Shown here: positions 1 through 5,571 of the stretch, one piece after another
How the letters are laid out: each line of letters begins with the position of its first letter
Position numbering within the stretch: position 1 is the first letter of the stretch
Assembly: GCA_036272735.1 (NCBI GenBank)
Contig: DATAYF010000334.1
Coordinates: 1 to 9,725 of the forward strand
DNA: 9,725 nucleotides
Reading direction: 5' to 3'
Source of the DNA: DATAYF01 sp036272735
GTDB lineage: Bacteria > Chloroflexota > Ktedonobacteria > Ktedonobacterales > Ktedonobacteraceae
The notes under the pieces: generated by a model
Seen by the model: the letters and a program-made list of their open reading frames with translations, nothing else
What the model was told of the DNA's origin: nothing
The model's database searches: none
Program-made: the position numbers and the translations under genes

Positions 1-2
1 GG

Positions 3-278
3 GTCCTGGACTATGCGGCGCGTCGGACAGCATCAGCGATCCTCCCAGCAGGCAGCATCCACGAGGTCCAACTGACGGAGCGCGAGCAGGAGGTACTGAG
101 CGCGCTCGCGGCGGGAGAACGCAACAAGGAGATCGGTGCGCGCCTGGGCATTACCCGCCGCACGGTCGAGTCCTATCTGAACAGCATCTACATCAAACTG
201 AACGTGGACTCGCGAGCAGCGGCGGTCGCAGTGGCGATTGAGCGCGGCCTGCTGCCCCGGCGACGAGAAGAACCCTGA
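3..278 (+). CDS. LuxR/NarL-family response regulator, C-terminal HTH domain (5' end outside window)
   Basis: The frame is open from the left edge to TGA at 276-278 and gives the last 91 residues of a protein. It contains a GerE/LuxR-type DNA-binding domain: the LTEREQEVLSALAAGERNKE segment is the usual start of the fold. The recognition-helix region follows as TRRTVESYLNSIYIKLNVDS, then a helix with RAAAVAVAIERGLL. In this family the domain binds promoter DNA as a dimer and usually follows a phosphoacceptor REC domain or another sensor domain. That N-terminal part is not visible, so the signal and partner kinase are unknown. No clear terminator follows the stop. The next gene faces the other way and is 600 bp off, so nothing ties this regulator to the genes to its right. 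The domain call is firm; the REC-domain assumption is inference. Confidence 0.92.
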   Translation, partial: VLDYAARRTASAILPAGSIHEVQLTEREQEVLSALAAGERNKEIGARLGITRRTVESYLNSIYIKLNVDSRAAAVAVAIERGLLPRRREEP

Positions 279-599
279 TCGATGATGAGCGGCGTCGAGC
301 GAGGGGAGGAAAAGTTCTGTCTTAACGAAAACGTTCTTCCGCCAGCCTGGTGAAGGATGGGCGTATGCGCCTGGCCTCTCCCCTTTTGCTCGCTGAGATT
401 CCCAGCGTCTCTGCCATCCTCTTGAAAGGCGTCTCTGTCAATCCCAAAGCGTTGCGGAAGGAATTGGCAGAGGTCCCTGAGCAGGTGAACGATCGGACCC
501 CGCCTTCTCGTTTGAGCATGACCCGCAGAATGAGATCTCTGTCTCCCGGCTGAGTCCTGGGATGAACAAAAGAATACCTCATCATTTTTGTCTGTCAGT

Positions 600-678
600 T
601 TTGCTTTGACAGAGCACTAGCTTGCTCGCATCTCGTTGCGTATCTCGTGGGCTGAGCCAAGATATGTGTCAAAGCAAA
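600..678. repeat. Perfect 12-bp inverted repeat around a 55-bp core
   Basis: TTTGCTTTGACA at 600-611 is exactly reverse-complemented by TGTCAAAGCAAA at 667-678. Just inside the left arm, GAGCA (612-616) can pair with TGCTC (623-627) to make a small nested hairpin. The 79-bp unit has the form of a tiny inverted-repeat element or a folded RNA. No target-site duplication is evident at the edges, so its nature is open. Confidence 0.55.
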
Positions 679-842
679 TGGTGCTTCTCCTGCTTTTCTG
701 TCTAGCCTTGAGCCTCAACTTTGACCTACGAGCAACAATTCAGTTTTTTTGACCTGAATCGTTACTCAAATACAGGGAAGCCAACAAGAAAAGCAATGAC
801 ACACCCCGACTCAAGTGCCGAGGAATGTCATCGCAGGACGTA

Positions 843-872
843 AGAGCGTTAGGAACGAAATTCTAACGCTCT
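843..872 (-). terminator. Hairpin terminator downstream of the oxidoreductase gene
   Basis: AGAGCGTTAG (843-852) and CTAACGCTCT (863-872) form a perfect 10-bp stem with a 10-base loop. It begins 14 bp past the minus-strand stop codon at 886, where a terminator for that gene is expected. The T-tract on the minus-strand side is short, so termination may be weak or bidirectional. Confidence 0.6.
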
Positions 873-885
873 ACTATACATATCA

Positions 886-1839
886 TCATTTCCAATGACT
901 GAAGTCCAACACGAGACGGCCCCGTACACCTCCACCTTCGAAGCGGCGGTGTGCTTCTGGAGCTTGCTCGGCAGGTAGAACATCGGCAACGCGCAACGTC
1001 AATATATGATCCTCAGCCTGACGAGCCAGCTTATCAAGCAAGCGGGTATCGGTCGCCACCGTACTCACCATGATCTTGTGAATGGTAATGCCACGCTCGG
1101 TTGGTCCATCCCATCCACGGATAACAGCGAGTCCACCGCCATCGGCAATTGCGGGCAAAACCCGTTCGTTGAGCACAGCTCCGTCAGCCAGGCCGGGGAC
1201 TCCATTTGGAGCGACCGAGCTCACACGTTCAGCGAAGGTATCGCCTCGATTGAGGACGTAGTCAGCACCAAGAGAGCGCACCAGCTCCTGGTCCGATTGT
1301 GATGCGTCCGCGATCACCGTGAGGCCGTCTGCTTTGGCAAACTGAATGACGTATCCACCAAATGCCCCCGCCGCTCCTGTGACCGCCAGCATTTGTCCGG
1401 CGGTAAGAGCAAGGGCATCGAGCGCAAGCCGCGCGGTAGCAGCATTCATGAGCAGCGTAGAAGCTGCGGGGAAGTCAACACCTGCTGGAGCGGGAACAAC
1501 CGAGGCAGCCGGAACAATAATCTGCTCGGCATATGTACCCCCATGGGGACCCGCAGGGACAACTAAAGCCACGACTCGGTCGCCCACTTTGAGGCGATCA
1601 TCGACACTGGGACCAAGTTCATCAATAACACCCGCCGCATCCATACCAGGGATATACGGTCCTTTACGTCCACTCAGACGAGATGCCTGCCAACCGGCAC
1701 GAAAGACCGTATCAGTCGGATTGACGGCTGCCGCGTGGACGCGGATACGAACCTCTCCAACGCCGGGATGTGGCTCGGGAAGATCGACAACTTGCAGAGC
1801 CTCTGGCCCACCGAATATATTGACACCTATCGCTTTCAT
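886..1839 (-). CDS. NADP-dependent quinone oxidoreductase-like protein (zinc-independent MDR family)
   Basis: This 317-residue protein has the length and layout of QOR-type medium-chain dehydrogenases/reductases. A GroES-like N-terminal domain spans about residues 1-115, with AAAVNPTDTVFRAG at 36-49 and PGMDAAGVIDELG at 64-76. A Rossmann domain follows, with the nucleotide-binding loop TGAAGAFGG at 154-162. The Cys/His ligands of zinc alcohol dehydrogenases are absent, so it is probably a zinc-free NAD(P)H reductase of quinones or enones in the cytosol. The true substrate cannot be read. The ATG at 1839 gives the family's usual start, but its ribosome site is weak (TAGG six bases upstream). 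A second ATG-AAA-GCG lies 19 bp upstream and hits a stop at once. A hairpin follows the gene. Its upstream side abuts an IS6-element end. Confidence 0.88.
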   Translation of the reverse strand: MKAIGVNIFGGPEALQVVDLPEPHPGVGEVRIRVHAAAVNPTDTVFRAGWQASRLSGRKGPYIPGMDAAGVIDELGPSVDDRLKVGDRVVALVVPAGPHGGTYAEQIIVPAASVVPAPAGVDFPAASTLLMNAATARLALDALALTAGQMLAVTGAAGAFGGYVIQFAKADGLTVIADASQSDQELVRSLGADYVLNRGDTFAERVSSVAPNGVPGLADGAVLNERVLPAIADGGGLAVIRGWDGPTERGITIHKIMVSTVATDTRLLDKLARQAEDHILTLRVADVLPAEQAPEAHRRFEGGGVRGRLVLDFSHWK

Positions 1840-1859
1840 TTTCAGCCTACGCTTTCATT
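1831..1859 (-). repeat. 10-bp direct repeat duplicating the oxidoreductase start
   Basis: On the minus strand AATGAAAGCG occurs at 1840-1831, where it holds the first three codons of the oxidoreductase, and again at 1859-1850. The upstream copy reads ATG AAA GCG TAG, a three-codon mini-frame ending 7 bases before the real start codon. It may be a decoy or leader minicistron, or a chance duplication. Confidence 0.5.
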
Positions 1860-1880
1860 CCCATAACATTCATTCTTACC

Positions 1881-1911
1881 ATTATATTACAAACACGTGA
1901 CAATACTACAA
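1881..1911 (-). promoter_or_regulatory. Probable promoter of the oxidoreductase gene
   Basis: On the minus strand a consensus TATAAT lies at 1886-1881. TTGTAG at 1911-1906 is a possible -35 with a 19-bp spacer; shifting the -10 to the overlapping TAATAT gives 16 bp. The palindrome CACGTG (1894-1899) lies inside the spacer. The -35 is only 5 bp from the IS6 end, so the element could influence it. Confidence 0.45.
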
Positions 1912-1916
1912 AGAGG

Positions 1917-2047
1917 GGTTCTGTCAGAATTCAGAGAGAGGCTTGTTCTAGGGATCGTTTGCGAGGTATGATGAGGACCATTACCTGTCGGAGGAGGAGT
2001 GATTCATGCATTGCCCACACTGCGCCTCAGCCACGACCAAAGAACAA
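1917..2047 (+). mobile_element. IS6-family element remnant, transposase 5' end
   Basis: The fragment opens with a terminal repeat, GGTTCTGTCAGAATTCAG at 1917-1934. This matches GATTCTGTCAGAACTGAG at 8973-8990, the 3'-side end of the IS6-family copy at the right of the window. A leader with a strong ribosome site (GGAGGAGG around 1990-1997) and a transposase start follow, and all similarity to the family stops after 2047. About 130 bp of the element therefore survives. Confidence 0.7.
2006..2047 (+). pseudogene. IS6-family transposase, first 14 codons only
   Basis: ATG at 2006 follows a good GGAGGAGG ribosome site and opens MHCPHCASATTKEQ. The CPHC pair is typical of the N-terminal zinc ribbon of long IS6-family transposases. 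The frame then reads unrelated residues and stops at TAG near 2090. The DDE catalytic domain is absent, so no active protein can be made. The break sits where a second motif, ATTCTGTCA, starts at 2048. Confidence 0.65.
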
Positions 2048-2107
2048 ATTCTGTCATTATTCCCACGGTCTTGCAGATGTGTGGGACCATAGTTTGCAAA
2101 GAGTTGC

Positions 2108-2169
2108 AGCCGTCTGAGCTTGAGGAAAAAGACGGCTAACGATAATTTTGGGCTTTTGCGCCGTTAGCC
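2108..2169. repeat. Two mutually exclusive hairpins sharing one arm
   Basis: AGCCGTCT (2108-2115) pairs perfectly with AGACGGCT (2130-2137). The overlapping GGCTAACG (2134-2141) pairs perfectly with CGTTAGCC (2162-2169), which is followed by ATTTTG. Because the middle arm is shared, only one hairpin can form at a time, as in attenuators. There is no gene immediately beside it to attenuate, so it may instead be an element end. Confidence 0.5.
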
Positions 2170-2179
2170 ATTTTGATGG

Positions 2180-2194
2180 GGAAGCATAGTTTTG
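2180..2194 (+). repeat. 15-bp direct repeat, copy 1
   Basis: GGAAGCATAGTTTTG here recurs exactly and in the same orientation at 4541-4555. After a 2-base gap the match partly continues (GAAAA, then TT). The two copies lie on either side of the monooxygenase gene. Confidence 0.6.
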
Positions 2195-2455
2195 CAGAAA
2201 AATTTCAGATATAGTTCGAAGGCTTCTCGTGGGCACTGGACGCAGGGAAAGACAACACCAATGATGTCCCTGCGCCAACGCGAGTACTGCTCTATGCAAT
2301 CAGGCCAGGCTGAGGTAGCATCCCGATCTCCACGTTGAGAGACACGCCAGACAAAAACATCCAGTCCCTACAACAATGAGCAGCAAGATTGAGCCCTCAC
2401 GTTTGGAAAGAAATAGTAGAATCCTTAGAGAGCGTTGTCATCCTAGTACAGACCT

Positions 2456-2473
2456 CCTTGAGATGACTCAAGG
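2456..2473. promoter_or_regulatory. 18-bp palindrome, candidate operator upstream of the monooxygenase
   Basis: CCTTGAGATGACTCAAGG is a perfect 7-bp inverted repeat around ATGA, ending 93 bp before the monooxygenase ATG. Its size and symmetry suit a dimeric repressor such as MarR or TetR. No well-spaced -35/-10 pair is clear beside it, although TATAGA at 2488-2493 is a possible -10. A short RNA hairpin is the alternative reading. Confidence 0.4.
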
Positions 2474-2566
2474 TTTCCGAGCATCGCTATAGAAGCATCT
2501 AAGCCTTTCCCATCGCGATCACACTCGAATGAGCATCACTAGTACCATACGAAAGGATGCAAGAAG

Positions 2567-4228
2567 ATGAATGATGTGCCTTTGACTGCTGCTACCCCTG
2601 ACGTGTTGATCGTTGGAGCTGGACCTGTTGGCCTGGTCCTGGCGAACGACCTGCTGCGCCGTGGCATCCGTTGCCACATCATCGATAGAGAGCCGCATGC
2701 CGAGCAGAAGACCAAAGCCGTGGGTATCCATGCGAGAACCCTGGAACTCTTCGCGAAGATGGGCGTGGCGCGCACCGCCATCGAGCGCGGACTCAAGACC
2801 TCTCACGCGAACATTTATAGTGGTGACAAGCGCCTCATCCGAATTGACTTTGGAAAGCACCTGCTGGGGACCCCCTATCCCTATATCTTGCTGCTGCCAC
2901 AGCATGAGACGGAACACGTGTTGACGGAACACTTGCAGAGCCAGGGCGGGGCCATTGAATGGCAGAGGGAACTCGTCCAGCTCACGCAGGACGAAGAGGG
3001 GGTGGAGGCCGTGCTGTGCCATCCTGATGGGAAGGTTGAACGCGTCCGGGCGGGCTTTGTGGTCGGCTGTGACGGAGCACACAGTACGGTCCGCCATGTG
3101 CTCGGACTCGGGTTCGCCGGGACAACTTTTGAACGGAGTTTCGCCCTGGGCAATGTGCGCTTGGCCTGGGATTTGTCCTCGGAGGAGATTTTCGCCTTTC
3201 TCCATCAGGGCAATTTCATTGGCTACTTCCCCATGGCTGATGGACGTCACCGCGTGGTGATTGCCTATGAGACGGGCAAGGCCCCCACGGGGGAAGTCAC
3301 TCTGGAAGAAATTCAGCAGGCCATCGAGACCTGCGGTCCTGTGGGAACGCGTGCCTCTGAGCCGGAGGAGCTCGCTCGCTTTCATGTCAATCAGCGCCGG
3401 ACCGAACACTATCGCGTCTCGCGAATCTTTCTGGCTGGGGATGCGGCTCATATTCATTCGCCCATTGGCGCCCAGGGAATGAACACCGGCATCCAGGATG
3501 CTTTGAATCTGAGCTGGAAGCTCGCGCTCATGGTGAATGGGCAGGCATCGGCACGCCTGCAGGAGAGTTATGAGACGGAACGCAAGCAGGTGGGGGAAAC
3601 CTTATTGCGCGGAACCTATCTCACCACCAGCCTGGCCCTCACGCGCAATCCATTGTTGGTAGCCCTCCGTGATACGCTGACCCCTATCCTCTTTTCGTCG
3701 CTTTCTCCTGCGGAGCATCGCCTGGCCGAGTCCATGGCTGAGCTCACCATCGCCTATCCTCAGAGCCCCATCACCGTCGATAGCCGCGACAAGAAGGGAG
3801 CGCTGCGCGCTGGGGATCGCGCCCCCAACGCTCTGGTGCGCACTTGTGAGAGAGCGGAACCACAGTCCCTCTTCGAGATTTTCAACAGCGAACGCTCGAT
3901 CCTGCTCGTGCTCGCAGCCCAGTGGGAAGCCGCCGCGGTCGAGCAACAATGGGGTGAGATCGAGGCCCTGCTCTCTGGTGGGTATCAAGAGATGATCGAG
4001 GCCTATCTGGTGACCAGAAAGGCGACCGCTGGATTGGAACAAGAGGCGCGCCGGATTCTGCAGGACGTTACCGGTGAACTGCACCAGCGCTATGAGGCCG
4101 AGCAGGGAGGAGTGGTCTTGATCCGTCCCGATAGTTATATTGGCTTCTGGGGTCCATTTGGCGCGACTGAGGCATTGCGTGGCTATGTAGAGGCGCTCTT
4201 TTTCCCAGGTGGTGGAACCAAACCATAG
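2567..4228 (+). CDS. FAD-dependent aromatic hydroxylase (class A flavin monooxygenase, PheA/TfdB-like)
   Basis: The 553-residue protein shows the three hallmarks of NAD(P)H-dependent flavin hydroxylases. These are the FAD dinucleotide motif VGAGPVG at 16-22, the DG motif VVGCDGAHSTVR at 165-176 (Asp169-Gly170), and the GD motif around Gly291-Asp292 followed by PIGAQGMNTGIQDALNLSWK. Residues from about 410 to 550 form the C-terminal thioredoxin-like domain common in phenol and polyketide hydroxylases; no CxxC is present, so it should be structural. The family inserts one oxygen atom into phenols, polyketides or rifamycin-type drugs; which applies here is not visible. ATG at 2567 follows GAAAGGA with a 9-base gap. 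The gene stands alone, with an upstream palindrome and 15-bp repeats on both sides. Its GC-rich coding contrasts with its AT-rich flanks, consistent with a captured cassette. Confidence 0.92.
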   Translation: MNDVPLTAATPDVLIVGAGPVGLVLANDLLRRGIRCHIIDREPHAEQKTKAVGIHARTLELFAKMGVARTAIERGLKTSHANIYSGDKRLIRIDFGKHLLGTPYPYILLLPQHETEHVLTEHLQSQGGAIEWQRELVQLTQDEEGVEAVLCHPDGKVERVRAGFVVGCDGAHSTVRHVLGLGFAGTTFERSFALGNVRLAWDLSSEEIFAFLHQGNFIGYFPMADGRHRVVIAYETGKAPTGEVTLEEIQQAIETCGPVGTRASEPEELARFHVNQRRTEHYRVSRIFLAGDAAHIHSPIGAQGMNTGIQDALNLSWKLALMVNGQASARLQESYETERKQVGETLLRGTYLTTSLALTRNPLLVALRDTLTPILFSSLSPAEHRLAESMAELTIAYPQSPITVDSRDKKGALRAGDRAPNALVRTCERAEPQSLFEIFNSERSILLVLAAQWEAAAVEQQWGEIEALLSGGYQEMIEAYLVTRKATAGLEQEARRILQDVTGELHQRYEAEQGGVVLIRPDSYIGFWGPFGATEALRGYVEALFFPGGGTKP

Positions 4229-4540
4229 CATCAACCGCGCCCATTGCTTGGCGGGGCAGCGCATCCAAACCGAAGCAGACCGTTTTCCGGTTGAGAGACG
4301 CTGATCCCAGGATAAAAAATCGCAGCGAAGACAGGTGCCCCGCGGCGCGGATCAAGGTTTGAGGGCATGCTATACGAACAAAAGAGGGGCACGAAGCGTG
4401 GCAGCGTTTCTGAAAGAACTAGAGTATCCAGTAGACCATCTGGCGCAATACGCATGAACCGCATACAACTCCAGGGGAACCCTCATGAATCGAGTTAAGA
4501 GCTTCTTGGTGGCAGAATTTATTATTTATTTAAAATCGCA

Positions 4541-4555
4541 GGAAGCATAGTTTTG
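4541..4555 (+). repeat. 15-bp direct repeat, copy 2
   Basis: This is the second exact copy of GGAAGCATAGTTTTG, in the same orientation as 2180-2194. It lies 312 bp after the monooxygenase stop codon and 20 bp before the 19-bp repeat array. Confidence 0.6.
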
Positions 4556-4574
4556 GAAAACCTTTAAGTGGGAA

Positions 4575-4669
4575 TTCCACGGTAACTCCGAAATGAAATG
4601 AGCACGAAGTATCCAAAAAGCTCTTCGCAAACTCCGAAAAAAAGAAGCGATTCCAGCGTAAGTCCGAAA
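4575..4669 (+). repeat. Three-copy 19-bp direct repeat array
   Basis: Copy 1, TTCCACGGTAACTCCGAAA, is at 4575-4593. Copy 2, CTCTTCGCAAACTCCGAAA, is at 4621-4639 (14 of 19 identical to copy 1). Copy 3, TTCCAGCGTAAGTCCGAAA, is at 4651-4669 (16 of 19). Starts are 46 and 30 bp apart. The shared core is AANTCCGAAA, preceded by CG or GC. Unequal spacing and the low copy number argue against CRISPR. Transposase- or recombinase-binding repeats at an element end, or regulator sites, are possible. Confidence 0.55.
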
Positions 4670-4799
4670 AAAGGAAATGCTTTTCCCTTGCATTCATACA
4701 GCTATTTCACAATGGCTCTTTTGATAGCATGATGATGAACGCAAGCAAAGATCGGATTATGTGAGAACGGATGACCAAAGGAGCCAGTACAACCGCTCT

Positions 4800-5372
4800 T
4801 TATCCCTCTATGTGTGCTGTACGCCGGTGACGATACGCACGCGCCTTGAGACGACTCCCGCACCCTGCCATCGAACACCACGCCCCTGAACGATTCTTGG
4901 AGGTATCGTAGAATGCCTTCTGGCATCGGTCATTGCGACAAGCTTTGAGCCTTACCCAGGTGCCGTCCGTCATTGCGGTGAACACAATACCGACCAGACG
5001 GGCAATTGCTCCATCCACTCCGGCAATATCCGGTTCGAGGGTCGGCAATCCGTCGTGATGAAAGCGAACCGTGAACGGGGCGTTGCTGGCAAGGCGATTG
5101 AGTACTTCGACCTGTGAAGCAAGCATCTCTGTCTCATTGTTGGCACGTAAGAGGCTGCGCAATGCTTCGCGCAGCAGTAAGACGCGCCGAAAATCTCCCT
5201 CCATGACCGGTGTGCCATCCGCCAGCAGACTATGCGCGACCAGCCAGGCGCGAAGCTGTTCAGGGTTCGTCAGTTCAGTATGCTCGTGTCGTGCTTGTCC
5301 ATACTGTGTATTCACGAGAGCCTGAACCAGAGCAAGCGGCTTCGGTGCGGCTTTGTGCTGCTCTTCATGCAT
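4800..5372 (-). CDS. CGNR zinc-finger protein (ABATE plus C-terminal zinc finger), putative regulator
   Basis: This 190-residue protein has the two-part plan of CGNR proteins: an ABATE-like helical N-terminal domain (about 10-135), then a C-terminal zinc finger. Cys145, Cys150, Cys166 and Cys171 are placed to bind one zinc ion. The family's signature C-G-N-R-x-K-A-R-A-Y-R reads C-G-S-R-L-K-A-R-A-Y-R here (171-181), so Asn is replaced by Ser while the basic tail is kept. Members are thought to bind DNA and regulate transcription; no ligand is known for this one. The ATG at 5372 follows GGAGG (5392-5388 on the minus strand), but the 15-base gap is long; no better in-frame start was seen. Divergent from the reductase-thioesterase-pump genes with about 200 bp between starts, it is a natural candidate for their regulator. 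That role is inference. Confidence 0.88.
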   Translation of the reverse strand: MHEEQHKAAPKPLALVQALVNTQYGQARHEHTELTNPEQLRAWLVAHSLLADGTPVMEGDFRRVLLLREALRSLLRANNETEMLASQVEVLNRLASNAPFTVRFHHDGLPTLEPDIAGVDGAIARLVGIVFTAMTDGTWVRLKACRNDRCQKAFYDTSKNRSGAWCSMAGCGSRLKARAYRHRRTAHIEG

Positions 5373-5402
5373 GGTTATTATCTCGGTCCTCCTTCCTTAT
5401 AG

Positions 5403-5420
5403 ATGTTACTAGTATAACAT
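5403..5420. promoter_or_regulatory. Inverted repeat over the CGNR gene -10 box (candidate operator)
   Basis: ATGTTA (5403-5408) and TAACAT (5415-5420) are a perfect 6-bp inverted repeat with a 6-bp spacer. It covers the minus-strand -10 box TATACT (5416-5411), where a bound protein would block transcription. Autoregulation by the CGNR protein is one possibility. Confidence 0.45.
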
Positions 5421-5440
5421 ATATGATAGTGTCTTTCCAA
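5411..5440 (-). promoter_or_regulatory. Promoter of the CGNR gene
   Basis: On the minus strand TTGGAA (5440-5435) and TATACT (5416-5411) are separated by 18 bp, a good sigma-70-type pair. Transcription would start near 5404, leaving a leader of about 30 bases that includes the GGAGG ribosome site. Confidence 0.6.
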
Positions 5441-5476
5441 GGATAAAATAGGTTTTGCAATTACCATCAAAGCTCA

Positions 5477-5505
5477 TTGACGGGTAACATTTCACAAGGT
5501 ATACT
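5477..5505 (+). promoter_or_regulatory. Promoter of the reductase-thioesterase-pump genes
   Basis: TTGACG (5477-5482) and TATACT (5500-5505) are spaced exactly 17 bp, a near-consensus sigma-70-type promoter. The start point would be near 5512, giving a leader of about 60 bases. In that leader GAGGAG (5512-5517) can pair with CTCCTC (5538-5543), and CTCCTC could instead pair with the ribosome site at 5558-5564. Confidence 0.7.
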
Positions 5506-5508
5506 TGT
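5494..5508. promoter_or_regulatory. Inverted repeat over the plus-strand -10 box (candidate operator)
   Basis: ACAAGGTATACTTGT contains half-sites ACAAG and CTTGT around five bases and overlaps the -10 box at 5500-5505. It would suit a dimeric repressor. Its half-site differs from that of the palindrome at 5403-5420, so one protein may not bind both. Confidence 0.45.
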
Positions 5509-5571
5509 TCAGAGGAGAAGTACTTATACCACAATGGCTCCTCAGATAGGCCAAGGCAAAGGAGAAAGCAG

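Larger units (their letters stand above)
279..885. other. Intergenic region without a convincing gene
   Basis: About 600 bp separates the LuxR-type gene from the convergent oxidoreductase. Short open frames exist on both strands between about 320 and 585, but they overlap each other, lack good ribosome sites and match no family I recognise. From about 590 the DNA turns AT-richer. It holds a 12-bp inverted repeat (600-678) and a hairpin (843-872), listed separately. Three TTTGAC motifs occur near 605, 720 and 748. Confidence 0.6.
2048..2566. other. Gap between IS remnant and monooxygenase; repeats but no convincing gene
   Basis: No frame here resembles a known family. On the minus strand one frame stays open from about 2360 to 2174 without a start codon and encodes a Cys- and aromatic-rich tail; it may be debris of a lost gene. 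The region holds two competing hairpins (2108-2169), a 15-bp repeat shared with 4541-4555 and an 18-bp palindrome (2456-2473). Confidence 0.55.
4229..4799. other. Intergenic region with repeats and possible gene debris
   Basis: No intact gene is seen in this 571-bp stretch. An inverted repeat GTGCCCC (4335-4341) / GGGGCAC (4386-4392) brackets about 44 bp. A plus-strand frame ending at TGA 4455-4457 encodes AAFLKELEYPVDHLAQYA, faintly like DUF2795 small proteins. The stretch from 4501 to 4690 is AT-rich and holds one copy of the 15-bp repeat and three copies of a 19-bp repeat. No clear terminator for the monooxygenase was found. Confidence 0.55.

Noticed and set aside
322..585. Open frames on both strands (minus 322-585, plus 350-553)
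   Set aside because: They overlap each other, lack good ribosome sites and show no recognisable family or domain, so neither is supported as a gene.
2057..2299. 80-codon minus-strand open frame in the gap before the monooxygenase
   Set aside because: It has no ribosome site, unremarkable composition and crosses the competing hairpins and the 15-bp repeat; it reads as non-coding.
2519..3457. Long minus-strand open frame opposite the monooxygenase
   Set aside because: It lies antisense to a strongly supported gene and its translation resembles nothing known; it is a composition shadow.
4231..4464. Minus-strand open frame after the monooxygenase
   Set aside because: No domain, no ribosome site, and it spans an inverted repeat; not supported as a gene.
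4575..4669. CRISPR array
   Set aside because: Only three imperfect copies, unequal 11- to 27-bp spacing between copies and no cas genes in the window.
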